Counted from the stretch's first letter, positions 44,504 through 53,931 are shown. The stretch: 64,000 bases of DNA from Desulfurococcaceae archaeon (GCA_038845865.1 JAWBQJ010000003.1:1-64000), one strand, 5' to 3'. The notes: generated by a model not told the origin, from the sequence alone. Translations and numbers: made by a program.

Positions 44504-44806
44504 GTGAGATTGTTGAATATAGAACAGTACGTTCAATGTTTTGAAAACTGCACGTTACGGTACTTAGAGTCGCTCGCAATGCTGGGACTCTTAGTGGAAG
44601 TCCGTGAAGAAGAGTGCGCACAGCGGCGTTTTAAAAGACTGATAGGGAAGCTTTTCAACGGTAAAACGGTATCTTCGGCATGCTGTTTCGACGAGGAAAC
44701 GGCTCAATCCGTTAAAATCATCAACACATACGTGGAAATCGCGAAAAGGAGTAATGCCATCGGCAAGCTTACGGTAGCAGAAGCCTCAAAAGAGGGTGAG
44801 TTGTAA
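44504..44806 (+). CDS. Small hypothetical protein
   Basis: A 100-residue protein with six cysteines (CFENC, EEC, ACC among them) and a mostly helical make-up. The GTG start lies 76 bp from the divergent CdvB-family gene. In-frame TTG codons just downstream are other start options. No known family. Confidence 0.5.
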   Translation: MRLLNIEQYVQCFENCTLRYLESLAMLGLLVEVREEECAQRRFKRLIGKLFNGKTVSSACCFDEETAQSVKIINTYVEIAKRSNAIGKLTVAEASKEGEL

Positions 44807-44837
44807 CATTATTAAGCGTGTACAAGGAGATGTCTTT

Positions 44838-44892
44838 ACGATGATGACCGGTATTACCTGTGACCGGTGAACGGGCCCCATTCACTGAACAT
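44838..44892 (+). ncRNA. Probable C/D box guide sRNA
   Basis: C box ATGATGA (44841-44847), a D'-like CTGT (44858-44861), a C'-like GGTGAAC (44866-44872), a 12-nt guide, and D box CTGA (44885-44888). Spacing is right for a compact archaeal guide, but the internal boxes are imperfect. It lies in an otherwise empty 160-bp gap. Confidence 0.5.
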
Positions 44893-44966
44893 ACTACTTC
44901 AATTAGCCCCAATATTCCAGGTCAACGTGAAATAGCCAGCCCGAGAACCGGGGTTTATGCTGGTTT

Positions 44967-45596
44967 CTAGGAGCAGCGTGTACTAGTTCCCATTCGACCA
45001 ATAGCTTTCTTAACCGCTTCTCTAGCCGAGTAGTCTACTCCGACATTCACGTGTACACGTGCCTTTATGTAGTCCAATTGGTTGAGTATAAACTTGTTTA
45101 AAACGGCTAGAACCCCTCTAATACTGACTTTGAGAGGTAGCGATCCGCTGTTAAGGAGTAGCATTGCGGTATTGAATAGTGTACTATAAGCGTGTACCAG
45201 ATTGTTCAGGAGATCGTTAGGAATACTCTTCGGGGTGAAGTAGCCGATGTGGTACTCCCTTTCAACGCCATCCTCGTAGTACAAGCTTTCCCGCTCCATT
45301 ATCTTAGAGGCCTTAATGAGTGCGTAAAGGGGATTTTCATGAACAACTGAAACTACGCGAATACCCGGATACTCCGCATTCATGCTCTCATAAAGCTCAT
45401 AGTGGTCCTCTTTACTTAACCCATTAGATAACACTATGAGCGCGCCTGGTAGCACTCTATAAGAGGCGCATCCACGCGCTTTTTCATACCTCTTCACGTA
45501 GCCGCTCAACGGGGTGCTTCCTGTACACCTGTGCCGTTTTGCCATTTCATTACGTCTGGTTGACGGCGCGGTTATTATTAACGTAAACCTGCTCAT
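44967..45596 (-). CDS. Hypothetical protein
   Basis: A 209-residue protein with an N terminus rich in Arg and Cys (RHRCTGSTPLSGYVKRYEKARGC) and an alpha/beta core (PGALIVLSNGLSKEDHYELYESM). The early TAPSTRR part loosely recalls Imp4/Brix-type starts, but the rest does not fit, so I give no function. It is divergent from glmS. Confidence 0.6.
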   Translation of the reverse strand: MSRFTLIITAPSTRRNEMAKRHRCTGSTPLSGYVKRYEKARGCASYRVLPGALIVLSNGLSKEDHYELYESMNAEYPGIRVVSVVHENPLYALIKASKIMERESLYYEDGVEREYHIGYFTPKSIPNDLLNNLVHAYSTLFNTAMLLLNSGSLPLKVSIRGVLAVLNKFILNQLDYIKARVHVNVGVDYSAREAVKKAIGRMGTSTRCS

Positions 45597-45668
45597 CGCT
45601 GATTCCTCGCAAAAATTTATACTGGTTAAAGGACCATATAAACATCTAGCCTAGCGGGTGATGTTGCG

Positions 45669-47489
45669 ATGGGCGGTATTTTCGGCGCGGTGTGCCGGGA
45701 TACAGTACCGCGAGGGGCAATTTACGAGGGTCTTCGCAGGCTTATATACCGAGGCTACGATGGCGTTGGATTAGCCATACTGCGAGGAGAGACGCTGGAG
45801 GTGCGTAAGGCGCCAGGTCACCTTAGCACGGTATCGAAGCAACTTGACCTTATAAACGTGGATTCCCCCGTAGCTGTTGGTCATACAAGGTATGCAAGCC
45901 GCGGATGGCCGGTTTACGAGAACACCCATCCCTTTACGGATTGTAGTGGCAGGATAGCAGTTGTAGGAGACGGAATAATAGAGAACTACGAGGAAGTCAA
46001 AGCAGTACTTGAAAAGAAGGAGCATTCATTTAGGTCAAGAACGGATACCGAAGTAGCCGTTCACCTACTCGAAGACTACTTAAAGCAGGGGCACGACGTC
46101 ATTAGCTCTTTAATTAAAGCCGCTTCAAACCTTACAGGCAACTATTCGCTAGTATTCTTATTAGCGCCGGAGAAGCGGCTGTACCTGGTTCAGCACGGTC
46201 AACCCCTCGTCCTCGGGTTCAGCCACGATGGCAGCTGCATTTACGTATCGAGCGACATACCCTCCCTGTATGGATATGCCGAGCTTGCTTACATAGTCGA
46301 AGACAACACTGTGGGCGTGGTATCACTAAGCTTAGTGGAGTTCTACGACATTGCAACCCAGTCGAGGATGGGTCTGGAGCGCCTTCAGTCTAAGCGGGTT
46401 AAGTACCCTATTGAGCGGGTAGATAAAGGAGGTTACCCGCACTTCATGATAAAGGAAATATACGAGGTACCGGAAGCCCTTCTAGGGGCGACTATCGCGA
46501 TCATGGAAAAATACCTTAGATTGGCATCAATGATACTTCAAGGAGCCCGCAAGGTCTTCGTGATCGGGACTGGTACGAGCTTTCACGCTGCACTGACCTC
46601 TACCTACTACTTCAGCGAGCTCTCAGGGCTGAGTGTGATTCCCGTATCGGCTGCCGAATTCCCATACTCGATCCTCGAGAGTGTGGAGACGGGGACGGTG
46701 GTCATCGCGATAAGCCAGAGTGGAGAGACCAGCGACGTGATAGCGAGCGTTAAGTTAGCAAAACAGAGGGGGTCGGTGATCGTGGGAATAACCAACAATG
46801 TGGGATCAAGACTGGCTTTAGAATCAAACGTTTACCTGCCCATCGGCGCAGGGCCCGAATTAGCCGTTCCTGCAACCAAGACCTTCACATCGACGCTGGC
46901 AACCTTGTTGATACTAGCATCCTACACTGGAGTGTTTACAGGTAAGCGGAGTGTGCAGGAGCACAAGGAGCTTCTCGAAGACATTAAGCACTATAGTAAG
47001 AAGTTACGAGACTACATACCGGTGCTGGAAGAGCAGGTCTTAAAGGCTGCAAACGAAATAGGCGACTCCGATAGTGTTTACGTAGCCAGTAGTGGTATAA
47101 CGTACCCCATAGCCATAGAGGGCGCTCTTAAGCTTAAAGAGGCCGCACTAGTTCACGCTGAGGGCTTTCAACTCGGCGAATTGAGACACGGACCGTTATC
47201 GATAGTCGGACCTAACTTCCCCGTAATAGTCGTTGAACCCCACGAAGAGCAGGCGCAACCGCTGTTCTTGAAGGTTTTAGGAGAACTGGAAACCAAGAGA
47301 GCAAGAATTGTTTCAATAGAGTCGAGGCTACAGACCAAGTACCGGACTTTAGAATTACCCAGCACGACGAGATATCTCTATCCCATATCAGCTGCAACTG
47401 CCTTACAGCTCATAGCATACTATGTGGGGGTTACTAGAAATTCCCCCATAGACACGCCTCCGGGACTGGCGAAGACTATAACCACGTAG
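45669..47489 (+). CDS. glmS: Glucosamine-6-phosphate synthase homologue with degenerate glutaminase
   Basis: A 606-residue protein with the full GlmS architecture, an N-terminal Ntn glutaminase plus two SIS domains. The SIS part is intact: GTGTSFHAAL, SQSGETSDVI, ATKTFTSTLATL, GELRHGP and the C-terminal Lys in GLAKTITT. The glutaminase has lost its nucleophile: the start is MGGIFG, where Cys2 should be. The oxyanion Asn is replaced too (VGDGIIEN instead of HNGIIEN). The GGGTGAT ribosome site 5 nt before the ATG supports this start. It probably uses free ammonia or another nitrogen donor, or runs as a deaminase/isomerase. Confidence 0.9.
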   Translation: MGGIFGAVCRDTVPRGAIYEGLRRLIYRGYDGVGLAILRGETLEVRKAPGHLSTVSKQLDLINVDSPVAVGHTRYASRGWPVYENTHPFTDCSGRIAVVGDGIIENYEEVKAVLEKKEHSFRSRTDTEVAVHLLEDYLKQGHDVISSLIKAASNLTGNYSLVFLLAPEKRLYLVQHGQPLVLGFSHDGSCIYVSSDIPSLYGYAELAYIVEDNTVGVVSLSLVEFYDIATQSRMGLERLQSKRVKYPIERVDKGGYPHFMIKEIYEVPEALLGATIAIMEKYLRLASMILQGARKVFVIGTGTSFHAALTSTYYFSELSGLSVIPVSAAEFPYSILESVETGTVVIAISQSGETSDVIASVKLAKQRGSVIVGITNNVGSRLALESNVYLPIGAGPELAVPATKTFTSTLATLLILASYTGVFTGKRSVQEHKELLEDIKHYSKKLRDYIPVLEEQVLKAANEIGDSDSVYVASSGITYPIAIEGALKLKEAALVHAEGFQLGELRHGPLSIVGPNFPVIVVEPHEEQAQPLFLKVLGELETKRARIVSIESRLQTKYRTLELPSTTRYLYPISAATALQLIAYYVGVTRNSPIDTPPGLAKTITT

Positions 47490-47643
47490 TCGGGAATTTT
47501 AACGCCCTTTAACATGTCTAAGCTACACGGAGCAATGAAGAGTCCTAGTCAAGTTGAGCGGTGATAAAGAGCTCCGGGGCTGAGCGCTATTTGCCGCTTA
47601 ACTAACTTTTTAACTCGTAAAGTACTAGACGGTATTTATAGGT

Positions 47644-48750
47644 GTGAATGTGGGTATTCGGATAGATCCGTGGGGTTGCGGAATTATAGAGGACTACGAG
47701 CGTTTAATGGAAGAGTTCGGTATCCGCCCGCTGAGCGAGCTTCTTTCGAAGTACGGGCTGGACCACTTTTACTTTACGCGGAGCATTGTATTCGGTCACA
47801 GAGACTTTGACGCGTGGTTAGAAAAACTCCAGGCTGGCGAGAAGGTTGCCGTTCTCACCGGTGTAATGCCTAGTGGAGAGCCACATCTGGGTACGGCAAT
47901 GGTATACGAGGAGCTGAAGTATTTCCAGCAAAGGGGGGTCTTCGTCAAGATCGCCGTTGCAGATGCCGAAGCTTACGCTGTGAGGCGTGAAGACAGAGAA
48001 AGCACAATTGCGCAGGGCCTTAGGTTCATCGCACACGCGATTGCATGGGGCATTGACCCCGAGAAAGCCGAGTTCTACTTCCAGACGGAAATGGGGAGCA
48101 CCTATTACAGGCTTATTCAGATGTTCTCGAGAAAGGTTACAGAGGCCGAGATGAAGGCTATTTACGGCGATCTATCCCCGGCAAAGGTGATGGCCGCTCT
48201 CACCCAGGTGGCTGACATATTGCATTTACAACTAGGCGAGTATGGTGGTTACAGGTACATACTGGTACCCGTTGGTATTGATCAGGATCCTCACATAAGG
48301 TTAGCGAGGGACTTGGCAGATAGGTTTGAAAATGAATTGTTGTTGAAGAGGCCCTCATCTATCTACCATAAGCTCATTAGGGGGCTCGATGGGAATAAAA
48401 TGAGTAAGAGTAGGCCAGAGTACGCGATACACTTGAGCGATCCAGTGGACTTAGCGGAGAAAAAGGTTTTAAATGCCTTTACCGGAGGCCGCGCTACCGC
48501 AGAAGAGCAAAAGGTGCTTGGTGGCGAACCGTGGAAATGCACTATATTTGAGCTGTACCTATACCACCTGATCAGAGATGAGCGCGAACTTAAAGAAATC
48601 TACGCAGACTGCATGTCCGGCAAACTACTCTGCGGTGCATGCAAGAAAAACGCGGTGGAGAAGTTAAAGAACACGCTTCGAGAACACCAGAAAAGGTTTA
48701 ATGAATTCGCCCGTATCGTTGAGAAGTTCGTGAAAAAACCAGGGTTTTAG
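47644..48750 (+). CDS. trpS: Tryptophanyl-tRNA synthetase
   Basis: A 368-residue class I synthetase of the archaeal/eukaryotic type. The HIGH-like motif is in TGVMPSGEPHLGT near residue 80, and KMSKS occurs exactly in GNKMSKS near residue 255. IDQDPHIRLARDLADR is the typical Trp/Tyr-RS segment. A C-terminal Cys group (CMSGKLLCGACKK) may hold zinc. The start is GTG. Confidence 0.95.
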   Translation: MNVGIRIDPWGCGIIEDYERLMEEFGIRPLSELLSKYGLDHFYFTRSIVFGHRDFDAWLEKLQAGEKVAVLTGVMPSGEPHLGTAMVYEELKYFQQRGVFVKIAVADAEAYAVRREDRESTIAQGLRFIAHAIAWGIDPEKAEFYFQTEMGSTYYRLIQMFSRKVTEAEMKAIYGDLSPAKVMAALTQVADILHLQLGEYGGYRYILVPVGIDQDPHIRLARDLADRFENELLLKRPSSIYHKLIRGLDGNKMSKSRPEYAIHLSDPVDLAEKKVLNAFTGGRATAEEQKVLGGEPWKCTIFELYLYHLIRDERELKEIYADCMSGKLLCGACKKNAVEKLKNTLREHQKRFNEFARIVEKFVKKPGF

Positions 48751-48761
48751 GTAAAAACGGT

Positions 48762-49415
48762 CTAAGGAAGCATTTCTCTAAGAATGGTGATGACCACGTC
48801 TACGGGGTTGGGGGAGGAGGTTATCGCGGATCCGACAACTACGACATCTACGCCTTGGGATATTAGGGGCTTAATCAAGCCTGGTTTAAGCCCTCCAGCA
48901 ACTCCGACCCTCATACCTGTTTCCTGCTTAACCTTAACAGCCTCCTTTACTAACACGTCACTAGTAATTCCCCGTGCACGCTGCGTGCTTATACCTACGT
49001 GGAATAATACTACGTCGGGCTCATACCTCGCGATTTCGAGCGCTCTTTTATAGGGGTCACGGCATCCGATCAAGTCTATGAAGAGGCTCTTACCATACCT
49101 TTCTCTCACTTCGGTGGCCTCTTTGAGGGTATCATCGTCCGCGACACCGAGCACGGTGAAAGCGCTCGCACCCGCATCAAACATTACCTTAGCTTCCAGC
49201 TCCGGCACGTCCATGGTCTTCGTATCTGCAACTATGTAGCAGTTGGTTAGCTCTTTCAAAGCCTTCACAGCTAGCTTACCCCACGCCTTTATCAAAGGGG
49301 TTCCCGCCTCAATCCACACCTGTTCACACTTTGTTGCAAGGGCTATTTTCGACGCTATGTCAACGGCCTTCACGAGCTCCTCCATGTCGAGAGCAATTTG
49401 CAGAACCGGTTTCAT
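48762..49415 (-). CDS. hps: 3-Hexulose-6-phosphate synthase (HUMPS family)
   Basis: A 217-residue TIM barrel of the orotidine-monophosphate decarboxylase superfamily. LQIALDMEELVKAV, WIEAGTPLIKAWG, VADTKTMDVPELE (the DxKxxD site) and FTVLGVADDDTL mark the HPS subfamily. In archaea without the oxidative pentose pathway the enzyme acts in reverse to give ribulose-5-phosphate. The isomerase partner PHI is not in the window. It is divergent from the cycloligase-like gene. Confidence 0.88.
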   Translation of the reverse strand: MKPVLQIALDMEELVKAVDIASKIALATKCEQVWIEAGTPLIKAWGKLAVKALKELTNCYIVADTKTMDVPELEAKVMFDAGASAFTVLGVADDDTLKEATEVRERYGKSLFIDLIGCRDPYKRALEIARYEPDVVLFHVGISTQRARGITSDVLVKEAVKVKQETGMRVGVAGGLKPGLIKPLISQGVDVVVVGSAITSSPNPVDVVITILREMLP

Positions 49416-49494
49416 GCGTGCTCACCGTGCCGTGGGTCTAACCCAGTAAGTAGTTAAGAACTCGTGAGCATATAAGTTACCCACGTGTTGTGAT

Positions 49495-50265
49495 ATGGAA
49501 TACCATAGAGGAGATGCTACTGGAAGTAGGCCGGCTGTTAAGCACCTAAAAGAACAGATAAGAAACATGGTTTGGAACCTGCTCGAACAGCTTAACGTAG
49601 CCGCCTTTCCACGTCCAGTATATGGTAGAATACCCAACTTTAAAGGAGCGGAAATAGCCGCGCAGAGAGTTACTACCTTAAAAGAGTGGCAGAAAGCCCA
49701 CGTGGTTAAAGCAAGCCCTGATGCGCCTCAGTACTACTTAAGGCATTTAGCGCTACGGGAGGGCAAGCTCTTGATCATGGCATCACCCAGGCTGAGAGCA
49801 GGGTTTATAGCTCTGGATCCAGACGTTATTCCCCCAAGTAAACTGCACCAAGCGGCTACTATTAACGGTGCGTTCAAGTATGGAAAAGTAGTTAAGCTTT
49901 CCGAGATACCTGTAATAGATGTGGTAGTAACGGGTTGTGTAGCCGTAGATCCGCAAGGCGTTAGATTAGGTAAAGGAGGGGGATTCGCGGAATTAGAGTA
50001 CGGCATATTGCGCGAATTAGGCGCGATCGGCGCGCAAACCCCCGTGATAACGACTATTCATGACCTACAAGTAGTTGGAGAAAGCATACCTTTAGAAGTG
50101 CACGATTTAACGGTAGACTACTATGCAACACCTACACGGCTCGTGAAGGTGGAGGCTGGTACGAAGCATAAACCGAAAGGAATCTACTGGGAACTTCTAA
50201 CACCTGAGCTGAGGGGGCTAGGTGTTATAAGAGAGCTCCTTGAAACGAAGAAGTTGAAACAGTAG
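49495..50265 (+). CDS. 5-Formyltetrahydrofolate cyclo-ligase-like protein
   Basis: A 256-residue member of the MTHFS/5-FCL family. FPRPVYGRIPNF near the start, VVVTGCVAVDPQGVRLGKGGGFAELEY near residue 150 (the phosphate/nucleotide loop) and TTIHDLQVV are archaeal family marks. Members close the folate ring, and archaeal ones may handle modified folates. The start is ATG. Confidence 0.82.
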   Translation: MEYHRGDATGSRPAVKHLKEQIRNMVWNLLEQLNVAAFPRPVYGRIPNFKGAEIAAQRVTTLKEWQKAHVVKASPDAPQYYLRHLALREGKLLIMASPRLRAGFIALDPDVIPPSKLHQAATINGAFKYGKVVKLSEIPVIDVVVTGCVAVDPQGVRLGKGGGFAELEYGILRELGAIGAQTPVITTIHDLQVVGESIPLEVHDLTVDYYATPTRLVKVEAGTKHKPKGIYWELLTPELRGLGVIRELLETKKLKQ

Positions 50266-50327
50266 CAGGAAGCTAAAAATTGTGGTGGTGATATATATCT
50301 AAGACCGTGCTTAGAGGTGTTTATGCT

Positions 50328-51419
50328 ATGAGTAGAGAAGACGTGTTGGAGTTCGCCATGAACATCGTAAACAGCAATCTCGCCGAGTTTTTTAATGCGC
50401 TGTACAACGAGGTATACGAAGAGGCGCCGAAAGCCGCAGACCTCGTCACCGTAAGCCGAGACTACACCCTTCGTGGTGGAAAAAGGCTACGAGCGTTACT
50501 GGTGCTCGTTGGGTATTGGAGTGGAGAGTGGGGTAATGGAGATAGGCGAATAGTTGCCAGCGTCATGACGGCAATAGAGTTACTCCAAAGCTACCTTCTA
50601 ATACACGACGACATCATGGACCGCGATGAGATGAGAAGAGGAGGGCCTACCGTCCATGTCTGGTTTTCGAGGATGTGCAGAGAAAGGGGGTGGCGTGATT
50701 GCGAACACTACGGTGTGTCCCAGGCAATCACCACCGGAGACTTGCTCGAAGCTTCGGCAGTAGGTCTACTGGCATTGCACGAACTGGCACCACGAATTTT
50801 AAAGGACCTTATATACACTTATGCTAAAGGCCTACGCAAAGTTGCGTACGGGCAGTTCCTAGACGTGATGTTCTCACAGCTTCCTTTAAGTGGTATCGGG
50901 GAAGAAGATGTTATCTTGGTCTACAAGCTGAAAACCTCATCCTATACCGTTGAGTTACCACTTCACTTAGGGGCAATCATCTCGAGCAAGTACAATAGCG
51001 CGTTACTGAAAGAGCTCTCAAGCTACGCAATACCCGCGGGTATAGCGTTTCAAATAAGAGACGACATTATAGGACTTTACGGAGACCCCGCTACCACGGG
51101 TAAACCGGCTGGAAGCGATGTCAAGAGCAAGAAGAAGACCATACTCGTAGTTAAAGCACACGAACTAGCAGGTAGTAGCGACAGGCAACTACTCGAAGAG
51201 GTCTACGACAAGCTGGGTGAACACGAGATCTCCGATTACCACGTCGAAGCTGTGAGGAGAATAGTAAAGGAAACAGGTGGATTGCAATACGCAGAAGAGT
51301 TAATAAGCAAGTACGTGGATATGGCTAACGAGGCTTTAAACTCTTCAAGAGAGATTTGCGAAGAGGCGAAGGAGTTTCTCAGGTGGCTTACCTATAAGCT
51401 ATCTTACCGGGAGAAGTAG
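50328..51419 (+). CDS. idsA: Geranylgeranyl/farnesyl diphosphate synthase
   Basis: A trans-prenyltransferase of 363 residues that builds C15-C20 chains for archaeal lipids. The first Asp-rich motif is HDDIMDRDEMRRG, the second RDDIIGLYGD. RGGKRLRALLVL is the allylic-phosphate-binding region, and the K in the downstream SDVKSKKKT stretch is conserved. The ATG at 50328 has AGAGGTG upstream. IPK, 6 kb away, works in the same pathway. Confidence 0.92.
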   Translation: MSREDVLEFAMNIVNSNLAEFFNALYNEVYEEAPKAADLVTVSRDYTLRGGKRLRALLVLVGYWSGEWGNGDRRIVASVMTAIELLQSYLLIHDDIMDRDEMRRGGPTVHVWFSRMCRERGWRDCEHYGVSQAITTGDLLEASAVGLLALHELAPRILKDLIYTYAKGLRKVAYGQFLDVMFSQLPLSGIGEEDVILVYKLKTSSYTVELPLHLGAIISSKYNSALLKELSSYAIPAGIAFQIRDDIIGLYGDPATTGKPAGSDVKSKKKTILVVKAHELAGSSDRQLLEEVYDKLGEHEISDYHVEAVRRIVKETGGLQYAEELISKYVDMANEALNSSREICEEAKEFLRWLTYKLSYREK

Positions 51420-51798
51420 AGGGGACGATGGCTTGGTTGATTCTTTTAAAAAGAAATTTGTGACTTCCTTCATGTTCATTTATTTCTCGCTTCCTTGCCC
51501 TACCGATCCCCTCTCTAGATCTTAGAGACCTGGATAGCTCACCGCGGCTCCTTCACATCCCTTCTCACAGGTGGCCATGGGTCCCGGAAACCAGGAGTCA
51601 CTGACGAACTCGTAGGTCTCAGAAGTTTACGAGTCTCTAATTAGGGCTCGAAGAAGAGGTGAAGAAGCTAAAAGCAGGTGAATGCGGTAAACACTTAATA
51701 TCTCCGAGCACCAAGAAGCCCGAAACAGAGAAACTGTTATACTAACTCGGTTTCACCCCTCATAACCGAAAGCCCTACCCCTTCAGGCGGTAAGGAGA
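51420..51798. other. Gene-free region, possible insertion-sequence remnant
   Basis: These 379 bases hold no complete gene. The left half has an inverted repeat, ACTCGTA/TACGAGT (near 51608-51634). The right half is described in a separate entry as a possible decayed transposon end. Confidence 0.4.
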
Positions 51799-51802
51799 TC
51801 AG
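51641..51802 (+). pseudogene. Possible transposon right-end remnant
   Basis: An open stretch ending EEEVKKLKAGECGKH and then PSTKKPETEKLLY-stop (51743-51745) has no start and is cut by a TAA on its left. Directly after it comes CTACCCCTTCAGGCGGTAAGG, which recalls the conserved right ends of archaeal IS605/TnpB-type elements. Both points are memory-based impressions, so confidence is low. Confidence 0.3.
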
Positions 51803-52053
51803 CTAGAACATGTGCACTCTCCATCGTCGTCAAGATCCCTAATCGGTGGAATGCTCGGAGTTTTCAGCAGGCCTAAGCCTATAACAATAAATACCGACAT
51901 GAAAACCACCATTATCACGAACACAGTAATTTTGAGCGTGAAGCTTTGTATCTCGGGCCGTGCTAGGAATAACAGGTAGGTGTAGAATGCAAGTACGAGT
52001 GCAGAGGCTATAATCGTGAAAATGCCTATGAGCTTACGTCTGTTCAAATGCAA
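51799..52053 (-). CDS. Small membrane protein
   Basis: An 84-residue protein with two membrane helices (IGIFTIIASALVLAFYTYL and ITVFVIMVVFMSVFIVIGLGL) and an acidic tail with a Cys (DLDDDGECTCSS). Function unknown. It is divergent from the DUF504 gene. Confidence 0.6.
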   Translation of the reverse strand: MHLNRRKLIGIFTIIASALVLAFYTYLLFLARPEIQSFTLKITVFVIMVVFMSVFIVIGLGLLKTPSIPPIRDLDDDGECTCSS

Positions 52054-52167
52054 ACACCATTAACTTTCGCGCACCCGATATTGTGGTTTTATTTATATTA
52101 ATTAGGAAGTACGTATTTAAGCGTGTCCAGGCGCCATGTGGAGTAATGCATCGCTCGGTTGTACGTG

Positions 52168-52416
52168 ATGGGTAGGAAACGGGGAAAGATAGAGGAGTGG
52201 TTAAAGCGGGTTTTCTTCAGTGGACGTGGAGATCAGTACGTGGTCTTCATCAAGCACAGGACTGACGGCGAGGAAATCTTAAAGCCCATTCCCGGAGATG
52301 AGATCAGCGATGTGAGAGGGGGCTTCGTATACGTTAAGTCGGGTGAAGTCATACCTTACCACAGAGTTGTGGAAATTCGGAGAAAAAACGGGGAAGTAGT
52401 TTATAGGAGGAGTTAG
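52168..52416 (+). CDS. DUF504 family protein
   Basis: An 82-residue basic protein. VFIKHRTDGEEILKPI and the closing VIPYHRVVEIRRKNGEVVYRR are characteristic of DUF504 (UPF0248), a small archaeal family. Members are often linked to RNA repair or tRNA processing, though no activity is established to my knowledge. The ATG at 52168 is preferred; the frame extends to 52159. It ends 1 bp before the convergent gdhA. Confidence 0.78.
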   Translation: MGRKRGKIEEWLKRVFFSGRGDQYVVFIKHRTDGEEILKPIPGDEISDVRGGFVYVKSGEVIPYHRVVEIRRKNGEVVYRRS

Positions 52417-52417
52417 G

Positions 52418-53698
52418 TTAGATCCAGCCGCGTAGTTTCATGGCTTTAACTACTCTATCTACGGAGATCGCATATGCCGCCATTCTCATCGGGTACGTCG
52501 AATACTTCTTCTGCCATTCATCGAATACTTTGTGGAAGTTCTGTGTCATCATCTTATCTAACCTAGCTAAGGCCTCCTCATCCGTCAGGAAGCAACCCAT
52601 TCTATTGTGGCTCCATTCGATCCAGCTCATGGTGACCCCGCCGGCATTGGCTAGTATGTCGGGAATTACCACGGCGCCCTTTTCGTGGAGTACCTTGTCG
52701 GCTTCGGGTGTTGTTGGTCCGTTCGCTCCCTCTGAAATAATTCTCGCTTTTACCCTGTTAACGTTTTCGCTTGTAATAACGTTTTCGATCGCTGCCGGTA
52801 CTAGTATGTCTACTGGCAGTTCAAGTAATTCCATGTGGTTAGCAGCCTTCCTTACGTCGCCTTTCCCGTAATTCATCACAGTATCTGTGGCTTGTTTAAC
52901 TTTAATTACTTCTTGAACATCTAGTCCTTTGGGGTCGTATACGTATCCCTTACTATCACTTACCGCAACTACTGTGGCCCCCCATTCTGCTAGGTATTTA
53001 GCGGCATACATGCCCACATTTCCAAATCCATGCACAGCAACTGTCCTCCCCTCCAGCCCGCCGAAGACCTTTTTGGCCGCCTCCCTAGCCGCTAACGCCA
53101 CTCCGTAACCCGTTGAAACTACTCTTGCGTATAAGCCTCCTAGCTCCGCTGGTTTTGCCGTTACGACCCCCCATGCGGGGTATCCTACGATTTTACTGTA
53201 TTCGTCGAAGTACCACGCCATCGTCTGGGGGTTTGTGTAGACGTCTGGGGCCGGGATGTCTATGTCTGGCCCTACCTCTCTAGCTATTGCGGCGAAGTAC
53301 TTTCTACTAAGCTCTTCTAGTTCTCTTTGACTAAGCTCTTTGGGATTAACCCTTACGGCGCCTTTACCGCCGCCATATGGTAGCCCTGCAAGAGCGTTTT
53401 TCCACGTCATCCACATGGATAGCGCAACTGTCTCGCCGGCAGTAGCGTTTGGACTGTACCTTATCCCGCCTTTATAGGGCCCTAAGGCACTATTATGCTG
53501 GCTTCTCCACCCAATGAACGTGGCTACCTTTCCATTGTCACGCCTTATCGTTACCTTCACTTGGACTAGCTTTTCAGGATGTTGGAGTACTTCGATTACT
53601 TCTTCGGATAGACCTAAAATGTTCGCTGCTTCGCGTAGCTGCTTCACTGCCATTTGGTAAACAGGGTCGTTTTCGTAGAGTACCGCGTATGCAGCCAT
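52418..53698 (-). CDS. gdhA: Glutamate dehydrogenase
   Basis: A 426-residue hexameric enzyme linking ammonia and 2-oxoglutarate to glutamate. GPYKGGIRYSPNATAGE and GGGKGAVRVNP carry substrate lysines, PAPDVYTNPQTMAW follows, and VAVHGFGNVGMYAAKYLAEWGA is the Rossmann motif. The start is ATG with a GGGGGGT ribosome site 5 nt upstream and a TATA-like TTTTTAAAT at 53734-53742. Its nitrogen product can feed the GlmS-like and other reactions. Confidence 0.95.
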   Translation of the reverse strand: MAAYAVLYENDPVYQMAVKQLREAANILGLSEEVIEVLQHPEKLVQVKVTIRRDNGKVATFIGWRSQHNSALGPYKGGIRYSPNATAGETVALSMWMTWKNALAGLPYGGGKGAVRVNPKELSQRELEELSRKYFAAIAREVGPDIDIPAPDVYTNPQTMAWYFDEYSKIVGYPAWGVVTAKPAELGGLYARVVSTGYGVALAAREAAKKVFGGLEGRTVAVHGFGNVGMYAAKYLAEWGATVVAVSDSKGYVYDPKGLDVQEVIKVKQATDTVMNYGKGDVRKAANHMELLELPVDILVPAAIENVITSENVNRVKARIISEGANGPTTPEADKVLHEKGAVVIPDILANAGGVTMSWIEWSHNRMGCFLTDEEALARLDKMMTQNFHKVFDEWQKKYSTYPMRMAAYAISVDRVVKAMKLRGWI

Positions 53699-53733
53699 AT
53701 TTACCCCCCTTTATTACTGAGAGGTGGTGGAGT

Positions 53734-53742
53734 TTTTAAATC
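53734..53742 (-). promoter_or_regulatory. TATA box of gdhA
   Basis: On the minus strand ATTTAAAAA lies about 40 nt before the ATG, and the ribosome site GGGGGGT is at 53704-53710. It predicts a short leader. Confidence 0.5.
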
Positions 53743-53931
53743 TACTGATTGCCTTGACGTCTATATTCTGGTATATATTGTACGTGGTGTACTTGGCGGC
53801 AACGACTCCAGCAGAAGCCAGGATCAGCCCTCACACGGCTCTTCACGGTTCTGAATCATACTCTGAACCGAAGTCGTTCATCACCCAGTAAATATAAAGC
53901 ACGAGGACATATATAGCTTTCGGGCTGGTCT

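Noticed and set aside
53699-53931. A hairpin CGGTTC/GAACCG between gdhA and pncA as a small RNA
   Set aside because: Only six base pairs with a 13-nt loop and no promoter with correct spacing; not enough for a gene call.
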